From the NCBI GenBank assembly GCA_903832665.1, contig CAILCG010000018.1, positions 1 through 64,000 of the forward strand: DNA of 64,000 bases, read 5' to 3'. Shown piece by piece: positions 34,777 to 44,234 of the stretch (positions are counted from its first letter, which is position 1; every line of letters begins with the position of its first letter). The notes under the pieces were generated by a model. That model made no database searches. It worked only from the letters and a program-made list of their open reading frames with translations, and was not told where the DNA came from. The position numbers and the translations under genes are program-made. The stretch comes from an uncultured Methanomicrobiales archaeon. GTDB lineage: Archaea > Halobacteriota > Methanomicrobia > Methanomicrobiales > Methanospirillaceae.

Positions 34777-35994
34777 TCACACTATCACGAGAAAAATCCA
34801 GTATACCGCTATCTGAAGGATGGTGAGGGGCACACCCACTTTTGCAAACTCAATAAATGAGATAGTTTGTCCCTGCTTTTCGGCATTCTGGATAATGATT
34901 ACGTTACTTGCAGCGCCCAGGATTGTCAAATTTCCGGCAATGGTGCTTCCTGCGGCAAGTGCCATCAGCGAGACTGTTGCACCACCACCTGACTGCACGA
35001 TCATGGGCTGAAAAAGCGCAACGAAAGGAACATTCGAGATAAACTGGCTGATGAGTACACTGGTCACCAGGATCATCGGTACTGAAGATACCCTACTTCC
35101 GTCAACAAACGACTGGAAAAACCCGGTCTGCCAGACACTCTCCATCAGGACAAACATTGCTGCAAAGAAAACAAGCGTAGCCCAGTCAATCCTTCAGATA
35201 ACCGTCCATCTCTGCCCGGACAAAAGAAGAACCGGCGCAGCGCCCGACAGGGCGATCAGGGGAAGGGTGACTACCATCGGGACCCCGAGCAGTGACGCAA
35301 CAATGTTTGCCAGTGCCAGCAGGAGGATGATTACCAGGGAAAGTCTGACCGGAAGAGTTACTCCCGGATCACAGGGACTGACAGGATCGTGTTTCAGGAG
35401 GCGGTAAGAAAATTCTTTTGGGTAGAACTGGCGCAGTACAACGAATGCGATAAGGAGATTTATGAGGGTGGGTATGAGGAGGTATGACCCGAAGGTCATA
35501 AACGCTCCCGCCATTCCGCTATCCTGTGCGATCAGCAGGTTCTGGGGGTTTCCCATTGGGCTCATCGCGCTGCCCGTCGTGATTGCTACCGCCAGAGAGA
35601 GTAAGAGCAGGACAGGCGAGATCCTGAATCGCGTGGCAAGCGCGAGAACAAGGGGGGTTCCGATAATAGCGAGGGTATCATTCATCAGGAGTGCAGACAG
35701 CAATCCCATCCCAAACAGGATGACAAGCACCAGTTGATCGGGATTTTTGGCATGGGAAAAAAACCGATACGCGATATACCGGAGATATCCACTCTCAACA
35801 AGTGCTTCTCCAACAACAAACATTCCGAATAAAAAAAGGATTACATCGATGCTGATTGCATGCAGTGCCTCGAAAGGTCCGATCTGGCCGGATATGAGGA
35901 CGGCAAGTGCTCCTCCCAGCATTATCTGCCAGATCTTCAGGTTAAACCGTCCCACCTGCCTGATCGCAATCAGGAGGAAGACTGCAACTAACAC
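34777..35994 (-). pseudogene. ArsB/NhaD/CitM-type anion or arsenite transporter with an in-frame stop
   Basis: The ORF from GTG 35994 gives ten or so membrane helices with family marks (LNDTLAIIGTPLVLALATR-type motif, GSAMSPMGNPQNLLIAQDSG). A TGA at 35196-35194 interrupts it, but the same frame continues as RIDWATLVFFAAMFVLMESV and SAAGSTIAGNLTILGAASN-like to 34777. Homologues have an uninterrupted stretch here, so the TGA replaced an Arg or similar codon. Either a nonsense mutation or an error; no selenocysteine role is likely. Substrate (citrate, arsenite, sodium) is not settled. Confidence 0.75.
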
Positions 35995-36037
35995 AATGAC
36001 TGCGATATACGTAGATGAATGTCAACCATACCGGAAG

Positions 36038-36295
36038 ATGAGTATTCGCATTCAATCGATCAAAATCGGACCGATAGAGAAAGAACAAAAAGAGACGAGC
36101 GGTAACCTCAAACCGTTCCGGTACGCAACAACGGGAGAACGGAATATTTCTCAAGATTCATCTTCTTCGATGATTGAACCGATCGATTTGTATCAGGTCT
36201 CACTGATGCCGGTTGCCCTGAAAGAAAATAAAAAAATCCTTGTGGCGTCAGAAACACGGTTATTGTACCGTGAATTTCCAGAATGCATTACATGA
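36038..36295 (+). CDS. Doubtful small hypothetical protein (85 aa)
   Basis: A frame from ATG 36038 to 36295 with a plausible composition (MSIRIQSIKIGPIEKEQKE ... TRLLYREFPECIT), charged and soluble, but with a poor ribosome site and no recognised family. It would lie convergent with the riboflavin gene. It may be only a chance open frame. Confidence 0.25.
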   Translation: MSIRIQSIKIGPIEKEQKETSGNLKPFRYATTGERNISQDSSSSMIEPIDLYQVSLMPVALKENKKILVASETRLLYREFPECIT

Positions 36296-36298
36296 TGA

Positions 36299-36994
36299 CT
36301 AATCTTTTTTCTCTTCGGGATTTTGAACGGCCCAATGCAGGAGAACGCCATTTTCAATCCTTTGAGTCTCCAACAGAGTGAGCCGGCTGAACGCTGATTC
36401 CATGATATATCCTTCCCCATCGACAAACGTGGGTGAATCCTTGCCACCTATGATAATGTTGCCAATAAACGTATAGATCTCATTGACCAGCCCGGCGTTG
36501 ATCAAGCCGGCAATCAGGGTTCCACCACCTTCAACCATCACTCGCCGGATACCCATCTCACCCAGCTTATCCATCAGAACAACCAGATCAACTTCATTCT
36601 CTCCGGCGGTAATAACGGTAGCATTTTTTTGCAATGCAGCAATCTTCCGGGGATCTGCCCGCCCCGAGACTGCAACAATCCGTTTCCCTTCACCCTTATG
36701 CAACACGGAGGCGGCTGGGGGGATGCGGGCATTGCTGTCCACTACAATTCGGACCGGGTGCTCATCGAACCCTTGATGTCGCCGATTGACGCGGTATTCT
36801 TCCGATTTAACCGTAAGGGAAGGATCATCTGCCAGCACCGTACCGATACCAACCATCACAGCATCGGAACCCGCTTTCAGCCGGTCAACGCGTTGGAAAT
36901 CCAGTGCGCCGGAAATTTTTACCTGCCGACGTTCACGGGTGGAGATCTTCCCGTCAGCACTCATCGCGACATTAACCACAACACAGGGTCGCAT
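36299..36994 (-). CDS. arfC: 2,5-diamino-6-ribosylaminopyrimidinone 5'-phosphate reductase
   Basis: The 231-residue protein is the archaeal RibD-C-type reductase of riboflavin (and F420 deazaflavin) biosynthesis, which reduces the ribosyl side chain to ribityl with NAD(P)H. It shows VNVAMSADGKISTRERRQVK, SDAVMVGIGTVLADDPSLTVK, PVRIVVDSNARIP and MVEGGGTLIAGLINAGLVNEI. The ATG at 36994 begins the conserved part. No deaminase domain is present, as in archaea. It is a single gene, upstream region shared with the histidine kinase. Confidence 0.9.
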   Translation of the reverse strand: MRPCVVVNVAMSADGKISTRERRQVKISGALDFQRVDRLKAGSDAVMVGIGTVLADDPSLTVKSEEYRVNRRHQGFDEHPVRIVVDSNARIPPAASVLHKGEGKRIVAVSGRADPRKIAALQKNATVITAGENEVDLVVLMDKLGEMGIRRVMVEGGGTLIAGLINAGLVNEIYTFIGNIIIGGKDSPTFVDGEGYIMESAFSRLTLLETQRIENGVLLHWAVQNPEEKKD

Positions 36995-37196
36995 GAAATA
37001 GCGTAGGTTGCCCTGCCAATTATATATTCAGGGTAAAAAGGTCAAGGTAAATTTTTTTTCATTGTTTTGTTTGAGGGTATGCCGTACATTGAAAAAAAGT
37101 CAGCGATGTGCGGGTAAATACTTGAAAGACTAAAACGAAACGAAAAATACTCTATCCGAACCTTAAGAGTGAATGTTCAAATAACAGGAAATTCAA

Positions 37197-39001
37197 TTGT
37201 CAACGAAGAATATGCCAGATAACGTGATCCGGTTTTTGCGACAAACGATATCACGTACCGATATCGTGCGATTCTGTGTGATCACGTCACTTGCAATCTG
37301 TTGCACCCTCATCACCGCACTCTCATTCTCCCGCTCCATTGATTTCATAATTACCAGCTCTTCTTCATTCCCATCATTTATGCAGCGTTTTTTTATCCAA
37401 AACGAGGCTTGCTCGTCGCATTCATGTGCGGAATTGCATACCAGGCGGTTGGTTATTACTACCGCTATCCGGATTATGCTGCACTGACGGTGGTCACTTC
37501 AGAAGCAGTTCTCTTTGTGATTATTGCCTCCATGATCTCCTACTTTATTGAAAAGATACGTCTGGGAGAAACCCGGTACCGGTCAATATTCGAGCACTCT
37601 CAATTGGGCATAGCCCTGTTTGGACGTACTGATTTTATCATTAGTCAGACCAATACGCGATTTCTCTCAATGCTTGACTATTCCCCGGAAGAGGTCATCG
37701 GAAAACCATTCTTATCACTTTGCCTGACATCGAGGGACAAAGAAAGATTCCTCGAAAAAATCGGCAAGAGCGATGCAACAGAAAATTTCGAAACACGCCT
37801 GGCAACGAAATCGGGTGCGGGGTACTGGGTAAACCTCTCGTGGAATCGTGTTGATGATGCCACGATCAGTTGCACTGCAGTAAATATCAATGGCAGGAAG
37901 ATTGCAGAGAAACTCAACAATGACAATATGATGAAGTACAGCCAGTTGACCGAGAATTCCCCCAATGGGATTCTCCTTATTCAACATGATTCCATTCGGT
38001 TTTCCAATCCATCCTTTTCGGGACTTACCGGGTACGGTAAAAACGAGCTTGCAGGTAAAAACCTGGCCGATTTTGTGGATCCCCGGGACAAGGATGAATT
38101 TATTGAATTTGCAAAACATTGGTCGGAACATAAACCGGTCCACGGTGAGAAAGAGATCCGGTTCATGACTAAAAACGGAGATGTACGACTGGCTGCACTT
38201 ACGGCAAATTCAATTCTTCATCTCGAAAAACCGGCAACAATGATCAACATCGTCGACATATCAGAAAAACAGCGTCTTTCTGATAAGATTCATGAGGACA
38301 ACGAGAGGCGGAGGGGGATTATCGTCACGGTCGCCCATGAATTGCGAACACCCCTTCAGCCGATTCTTGGGTATCTCAATCTGCTCATTTCCGATCCCGA
38401 AGGCTTCGGTATTGTCGAGGATACAAAAAAGATTCTTGAACGCTGCCTCGTCAGTGTCGATCGGGAGCGCCAGATCATCAACCAGATGCTTGACCTTTCG
38501 GTGCTTGACAGTGGTAAACTCCAGTTGAGCTATTCGACCTTCCAGCTTGAACCGCTCGTGAAAAGCCTTCTGGATACCGGGGGATATCTTACAAAAGCAG
38601 AAGTGACCGTAGATATTCCCGAATCAGTAACAATGACTGCGGATAAAGATCGCATCTACAGTGTGATCGACTCCCTGCTTTCAAATGCAGTGAGTTATTC
38701 CAAACCCCCGCGTAAAATCAATATCCATTACAGTTCTGAAACCGATGACCTGTATCATCACATTTCCGTCAAGGATAATGGAATAGGTATTGAACAAAAT
38801 GCCATCTCATCAATTTTCGAACCATTCCAACTGGCAGATTCGGCAAAATTGTCCCGCCGGTACGATAGAATCGGGCTGTCACTCTCCATTGCAAAAAAAG
38901 TTGTCCAGATGCATAGCGGAGATATTTCTGTAAACAGCGCGGTGAATACCGGCAGTACCTTCACCATTAATCTTCCCAAGGAGATGAAAAATGCCTCATA
39001 A
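37197..39001 (+). pseudogene. Membrane sensor histidine kinase with two PAS domains, frameshifted
   Basis: The frame from TTG 37197 (aggaaa upstream) starts the first membrane helix (FCVITSLAICCTLITALSFS) and loses the frame at about 37353-37356; in the next frame it continues QLFFIPIIYAAFFYPKRGLL, with further helices. A single missing base explains it. Then follow PAS 1 (FEHSQLGIALFGRTD), PAS 2 (NSPNGILLIQHDSIRF), the phospho-acceptor His in VAHELRTPLQPILGYL, the N box (IDSLLSNAVSYSKP), G1 (DNGIGIEQNA) and a slightly altered G2 (RIGLSLSIA). It should signal to the overlapping response regulator. Membrane-bound; signal unknown. Confidence 0.8.
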
Positions 39002-39359
39002 AATTATGCTCATTGAAGATGACCGTCCCATACTGGATATGATGGAGATCCTCCTCAAGCGAATCGGTTACGAACCAATCCTTGTCCCGGATGTACTCGA
39101 TGCACTCAAACAGGTAAAGGAGAATCCGCCATCACTTATCCTTCTCGATATTATGATGACACCGATTAATGGGTGGGAATTTTTAGATAAACTCCGTGGA
39201 GAATATGGCCAGAAGGATATACCGGTACTGCTCTTCACGGCATCTCCATCCGTTGAGGAAAAGATAGCAGAACTCAATGATTCCCGGTTAGGGGTGCTCC
39301 AGAAACCCGTCTCCATCATCGAGCTCAAAGCCGGTCTGGAAAAATTTTTGGCGAAATAA
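38991..39359 (+). CDS. Single-domain response regulator (122 aa)
   Basis: Receiver domain with acidic pair D10-D11 (IEDDRP), phospho-acceptor D53 (LILLDIMMTPINGWEF), the Thr/Ser at LLFTASPS and the Lys in LQKPVSIIELK. No output domain. The start overlaps the histidine kinase end by 11 nt, so the two form a coupled pair. Confidence 0.92.
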   Translation: MPHKIMLIEDDRPILDMMEILLKRIGYEPILVPDVLDALKQVKENPPSLILLDIMMTPINGWEFLDKLRGEYGQKDIPVLLFTASPSVEEKIAELNDSRLGVLQKPVSIIELKAGLEKFLAK

Positions 39360-39573
39360 CCGATTTTTTTTAGTCTTCGATGAATACCGTTGTCAGAAAT
39401 GGGGCGCCAGTTCCGTGCATCCTAGTAGGTAAATACCGGCAACAAAGCCAGAATATAATACGGGAGTCCCGAATAAGTCTTTCATCTCCCCCAAAAAAGA
39501 AAACATCATCTTTTTTTCCAAGGTTCTCCCAGATATACATTAAATAACCTGAAAAAATCAAGGGCGAGATTCT

Positions 39574-40184
39574 ATGCCATTTTGCACACAATGCGGTTCA
39601 CAGATTGAACCTGAAAAAAAATTTTGCACATCATGCGGTGTGCAGATCCTTTCTTCAGCTCCGAAACCCCAAGTGATATCCAGGCGGGAGGATCGGGTAT
39701 GGGGGTTATTACCGTGCTCGAGCACCAGAGATCGTTCTTAAAAACCGATCTCGTCAATATGGTCGTAACTCCCAGTCAATTACTGTGTGTACCGGTGAAC
39801 AAACTCGTAAAGGCGGGTGTAGAACAGGCAGATGCTGACGCACGGGCACAGAACAAAGGATTTTTCGGAAGGTATAAAGACAAGATGAATGTCGTGTGGG
39901 CCAGCAATTTTTCCCCACATTTCTTCTCGATGACACCTGAAGATATCGTACAGGAAACACCGGAAACAATTCAAATTCCAATCAATGCCGTTCAGGAATT
40001 TACCATTAAAAAAATAGTTACGGTTTCTGGAGAAGATGACGAATGGACTACCGAATCATGGAATGTTCTCATCAGGGCAAAGAACGGGTCTTACACATTT
40101 CTCTCCCGCGCCGATCCTTCCGGTCAAGTAGAAAGCAATCCATCGATCATCGCAGTATTGGGAAATACATTTCATAAGTTATAG
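39574..40184 (+). pseudogene. Zinc-ribbon protein with C-terminal domain, frameshifted
   Basis: ATG 39574 begins a double CxxC ribbon (FCTQCGSQIEPEKKFCTSCGVQI). The frame is lost at about 39675-39690; in the next frame the protein resumes SSETPSDIQAGGSGMGVITV and continues to 40184 (FLKTDLVNMVVTPSQLLCVPV ... ILRKNGS-like, ending NTFHKL). The break falls near a C/A-rich stretch (aaaccccaag). Zinc ribbon plus a cytosolic beta-rich domain is a common archaeal arrangement of unknown function. Confidence 0.7.
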
Positions 40185-40187
40185 TCG

Positions 40188-40843
40188 TTGAAGTTCGACA
40201 TCAGTAAAAACAATAATCACGCCGCTCATAATTATCCGAGATTATCCGGGAATACGGGTTTATCGTCCGATTTTTGGCTCCCAGTGCCAAAGGCTCTTTC
40301 AGTCTGCCTTATACCACAGGCTTTATTCATCGTAACGATATTAGTATCTGTTATGACGACGGGTTCGGCATTCCCGGGCGATCCGGGTCAACTCCTGAGC
40401 ATCCTTGTGGCAAGGGAACATGCACGGGCTGATGCGTTGATCCGGAAAGAACGGAGGGCACTCGATTCTCTTCTTGCACCGGATTTTATTGAGGTCAATT
40501 CATTGGGACGATTTGAACGAAATTCGGTACTTGACACCCTCTTCCCATTGCTCAATCTCAGGATATTTACGATAAATGATCCCCATCTCCAGGTAATGCA
40601 GGATTCTGAGACTGCGGTACTTACCTATCGCTGTTTTGAAGAACTTGATATTCAGGATGGAAGGAAAATAAAGGATTGTTCAATGTGACAGCACACTATC
40701 GGAAAAACAAAACACAATGGCAATTAGTTTTGTGGGAGATCAAAGACGAACTTATCCCGTTATCCTTGTTGTATGTTAACTACCACGATCCCAGAAGACG
40801 ATGTATAATCAATTTCTTCAAAATCGGTGTTAACATAGTATAA
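40188..40843 (+). pseudogene. NTF2-like (DUF4440-type) protein, frameshifted
   Basis: The N-terminus contains one membrane-like stretch (LIPQALFIVTILVSVMTTG) and then an NTF2-like fold: ALIRKERRALDSLLAPDFIEV, NSLGRFERNSVLDTL. The frame ends at 40688, but in the next frame from about 40676 the conserved C-terminus continues LFNVTAHYRKNKTQWQLVLWE. One missing base near 40672-40676 explains it. The stop in that frame is 40843. NTF2-like proteins often act as secreted or periplasmic binding or cyclase-like proteins. Function unknown. Confidence 0.7.
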
Positions 40844-40942
40844 CCCCCTAATCAGGACATGTTCCGGGATCAATTTCAGGTACTGTTCGATAAGGGGATA
40901 ATCAATTTCCGTCTCTCAAGTTTTTCAGTATGGACTGGTAGG

Positions 40943-42919
40943 TCACGTGTGAAACAATGCAGAAATTTCCTCAACTTTTTCATCTGACGCAAAAATGATC
41001 AGGGCATCGCCGGCAACAATCTTCTGGCGCTCATCAGGCTCAAAAACGGTCTTCTCCCCATGACGGAAACCGAAATCCGGAATACCGAAACGGTTCCTCA
41101 GATCCAGTTGGGCAATAGTCTTTCCATCAGAGTAGGAGCCTGGTTCAACCCTGACCGTATGAATGCGCAAGGAATGCAGGAGAGTATCCACGCCAGAATT
41201 TGTCCACCCGGTCTCAGGACTTTTGATAAATTTTGCATAGCCCCATTTCTGAAGACGTAAAACAATTTTTTGGATCTCCGATTCCGGCACGTGATATTTT
41301 CTCAGCGCACGGGTAAAGATCTCCCGAGCTGCTTCAAATTCCTCCGAAACTACCTCATCCGCTCCAATATCCAGAATCTCCTGGGTATGCCGGATATGCC
41401 GGATACGGGCCACAATGTGAATATGGGGGGAGAGTTGTCGGGCAAGACGAATAATGCGCGGTATCGCCCCCTGTTCAGAGACGACAACAACAAGCGATCG
41501 CGCCTGATAAATACCGGCATACTCAAGCACTTCTTTCTGTGCGGCATCCCCGAAAATAAAATGGGGGTGGCGCGAAGATTTTTCTTTCCGGATGATCTCC
41601 GGGTTCAGCTCTATCACCATGTAGGGAATACCGGTAAGTTCCGCAGCCCTGGCTACACTTTTACCCGTTGCACCGTAACCGGCAACGATGATATGACCGG
41701 AGAGAGCCTGGGGGGAAAATGCATCCGCGTCGGCGTCACCAGGCCGGAATTCCCGTTTCGGTCCAAACCGGTAATACAGGTCAACGAACCGGGGGGATGC
41801 ATTCATTGCAAAAGGAGTAAGTGCCATCGTGATGATCGCACCGGCCAAGAAAAGCTGGTACACACTGTCCTGGATGAGGCCTCCATCGAGACCACTTTTT
41901 GCAAGTACGAACGAGAACTCTCCAATCTGGCAAAGGGCAAGTCCGGTGAAGATGCAGACCCGGGCCGGCATACCGAGAATCACCGCCGAAAAAGCACTGG
42001 TGAGGATTTTGACTACCAGAATGATGACAACAATGAGAATTACCCAATTGATATTTACGAAAACACTGCCGGTATTGAGGAGCATCCCGATAGAAAGGAA
42101 AAAAATTGCGGCAAAGACATCCCGGAACGGGATGATGTGGCTGAGCGCGTCGATGTTATAATCAGATTCACCTATGATAAGGCCCGCGACAAACGCCCCC
42201 AGCGTAACAGAAAGCCCTGCTTCGCTGGCAAGCCAGCCGATACCAATACACGTGCCAGCAATGGTAATCAAAAATAATTCACGGTTCTTCTGCCGGGCAA
42301 CCCGGAACAGGAAAGCGGGAATGATCCATTTGGCACAAATAATGATGACCAGTAAGAGCCCGGCAACTTTTCCTACCTGGAGTGGAAGCCCGGCCAGATC
42401 CGGTCCGTGGCTGCCGACCAGTAGGGGTGTGATGAGGATCATCGGGATAATTGCCAAATCCTGGAAAATAAGAATGCCGAGGAGGGTCCGGCCCTGAAGA
42501 GTATCAACTTCCCTGCGTTCCTGCAGGATTTTCATAACAATCGTTGTACTGGAGAGCGATACGATGAACCCAAAGAAAAGGGCTTCATTGAACGGGAGAT
42601 CAAAGTACGAAGTTACAATAGTTATTGCCACAATCGTGGTCGTTACCTGAGCTAGTCCCCCGATGATCACGATCCTCCAGGAATGAAGGAGTTTTTCAAA
42701 CGAGAACTCCAGGCCGATAGTAAACAGGAGAAGGATAATACCGATCTGCCCAATAGTATCAATGAGAGACTGGTCAGTAATGACACCCAGCCCGAATGGC
42801 CCGATCAGCATACCGATTATCAGAAAAGAAACGATACTGGGGAGCCGGAATTGATTGCCGATGTACAGGAATACAATGGAGAGCAAGATTACAATAACAG
42901 CTGCGGGCATCAGATCCAT
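40943..42919 (-). CDS. KefB-type monovalent cation:proton antiporter with TrkA domains (658 aa)
   Basis: Residues ~1-385 are a CPA2 antiporter membrane domain of eleven to twelve helices (FLIIGMLIGPFGLG, LSSTTIVMKILQERREV, GLALCQIGEFSFVLAKSGL). Then a Rossmann-type TrkA-N domain begins near residue 410 (GHIIVAGYGATGKSVARAAE, with the GxGxxG-like loop) and a TrkA-C domain closes the protein (MRIHTVRVEPGSYSDGKTIAQ). These regulatory domains bind NAD(H) or nucleotides. It probably exchanges K+ or Na+ for H+. Intact over its full length, which makes it a useful internal control for frame-shift counts. Confidence 0.9.
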   Translation of the reverse strand: MDLMPAAVIVILLSIVFLYIGNQFRLPSIVSFLIIGMLIGPFGLGVITDQSLIDTIGQIGIILLLFTIGLEFSFEKLLHSWRIVIIGGLAQVTTTIVAITIVTSYFDLPFNEALFFGFIVSLSSTTIVMKILQERREVDTLQGRTLLGILIFQDLAIIPMILITPLLVGSHGPDLAGLPLQVGKVAGLLLVIIICAKWIIPAFLFRVARQKNRELFLITIAGTCIGIGWLASEAGLSVTLGAFVAGLIIGESDYNIDALSHIIPFRDVFAAIFFLSIGMLLNTGSVFVNINWVILIVVIILVVKILTSAFSAVILGMPARVCIFTGLALCQIGEFSFVLAKSGLDGGLIQDSVYQLFLAGAIITMALTPFAMNASPRFVDLYYRFGPKREFRPGDADADAFSPQALSGHIIVAGYGATGKSVARAAELTGIPYMVIELNPEIIRKEKSSRHPHFIFGDAAQKEVLEYAGIYQARSLVVVVSEQGAIPRIIRLARQLSPHIHIVARIRHIRHTQEILDIGADEVVSEEFEAAREIFTRALRKYHVPESEIQKIVLRLQKWGYAKFIKSPETGWTNSGVDTLLHSLRIHTVRVEPGSYSDGKTIAQLDLRNRFGIPDFGFRHGEKTVFEPDERQKIVAGDALIIFASDEKVEEISALFHT

Positions 42920-43011
42920 ACTTGACCTCGGTTAAATCCAAATTTGTGAGATAGTTGTTTGACAGGATGAAAAGATAATAGATTGTCTTTTTGAGAAAAA
43001 ATAAAGAAAAG

Positions 43012-43085
43012 TGCCCCAGGCCTGATTTGAACAGGCGACAACTAGATCTTCAGTCTAGCGCTCTCCCAAGCTGAGCTACTAGGGC
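43012..43085 (-). tRNA. tRNA-Phe (GAA)
   Basis: The minus strand folds into a clean cloverleaf: acceptor GCCCTAG pairs with CTGGGGC, the D-arm has AGCTCAGC...GAGC, and the anticodon arm is CTAGA-CTGAAGA-TCTAG with anticodon GAA. The T-arm loop begins with TTCAAAT. Discriminator A at 43012. No CCA is encoded. No intron is seen. Confidence 0.95.
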
Positions 43086-43191
43086 AGGACTATAAATGTT
43101 GTCACTTGGGACTAATAAATGATACGGTCAAACCCACCAATATCAGGCTGATCCGCTCATTTTTATACGCTGCAATGACAGTATTAACCAA

Positions 43192-44163
43192 ATGTCACTC
43201 CCGAATGCACGTGCTGGTGGTGAAAACAGCGGTCTTTTGAATGCAATAAAGAGCCGCACCGCACATGTCATCCACCTTACCCATAATGATCTTGATGCTG
43301 TCGGTGCCGATGCCATTCACCGAATGAAGTACGGCAATGACAGCGTGTTTACCATCTGGAGTTCAGTTGGTAAGTTTTCAGCACTGTTTGCGCTTGTTGC
43401 CTCCTGCGAGGGAAAAGGTGATCTCCTCTCCATCTCAGATCTGGGATATCACCGCGATACGGAATCGATTGCCGGCAAGGCCAGGGCGAATGGCTGGAAC
43501 ATAGAGTGGCGGGATCATCACCGCTGGCGTGATGATGAAATCACAAAGATTGAACAGATTGTTTCTGTTCTCCATATTGATACATCGGTCTGCGGCACAG
43601 GAATTGTTGCCCGTGATCTTGCTCCAGATAATCCGACTGCCTCTGAGGTAGCGAGGGTAGTCTGCGATTATGATCTCTGGAAGCATGCGGATCCCCGCTC
43701 CGCAGTACTCGGCCAGGTGCTCCAGCGCAAGAAGAACCGTGAACATGTCCGGGACTGCCTTATTACGGGAATCTTTTCTGATGTCCTGATCGAGCAGGAA
43801 TACGCAGAGATCAAGGCCGAGATGGATGCAATGACGCAGCGCAGCCTGAACCAGGCAACCTTCCTCGGGAAAAAATACCGGATTGCCTTTGCACCACTCC
43901 ATGGCTACCCAAGCGAGACTGCCCACTTTATACGGGATGTGAAAAAGACCGACATTGAAGTGATTATCGGTAAAGATGGTAAATTCTCGATACGCTCTGT
44001 ACCTCCCATCAGTCATATCATTGCACGGGAATTTGGCGGGGGGGGACATCCCAACGCTGCGGGGGGTTCATTCAATTTTTCTGTGATTGAACGATTTACC
44101 TGGTGGTTATTCAAGAAAAGCCGGCATTTTGATGAATTTGTGAAAGTTGCTGAATCACAATAA
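43192..44163 (+). CDS. DHH-family phosphoesterase (323 aa)
   Basis: Contains the DHH signatures: HLTHNDLDAVGADAIHR (motif I with the metal Asp), SISDLGYH (motif II), WRDHHRW (motif III, the DHH core) and DYDLWKH (motif IV). The C-terminal DHHA1 domain has FGGGGHPNAAGGSF. Such proteins hydrolyse nanoRNA, pAp or cyclic dinucleotides; which substrate applies is unknown. It needs Mn or Mg. ATG 43192 is followed by a continuous frame. Located just after the tRNA-Phe gene, on the other strand. Confidence 0.92.
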   Translation: MSLPNARAGGENSGLLNAIKSRTAHVIHLTHNDLDAVGADAIHRMKYGNDSVFTIWSSVGKFSALFALVASCEGKGDLLSISDLGYHRDTESIAGKARANGWNIEWRDHHRWRDDEITKIEQIVSVLHIDTSVCGTGIVARDLAPDNPTASEVARVVCDYDLWKHADPRSAVLGQVLQRKKNREHVRDCLITGIFSDVLIEQEYAEIKAEMDAMTQRSLNQATFLGKKYRIAFAPLHGYPSETAHFIRDVKKTDIEVIIGKDGKFSIRSVPPISHIIAREFGGGGHPNAAGGSFNFSVIERFTWWLFKKSRHFDEFVKVAESQ

Positions 44164-44234
44164 AGGATCCATTGGGCTCTTTCTCTTTTTTTCTGAGCTA
44201 ACCCTCATAACCTATAACAGGAAATTCTGTTAGC

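Noticed and set aside
35194-35196. Selenocysteine reading of the TGA in the transporter
   Set aside because: The position is in a conserved region without Cys in the family, and no SECIS-like hairpin was seen; a nonsense change is simpler.
41270-42277. 335-codon open frame on the + strand opposite the KefB-type antiporter
   Set aside because: It is an antisense shadow of an intact, well conserved transporter gene; its translation is basic and low in structure.
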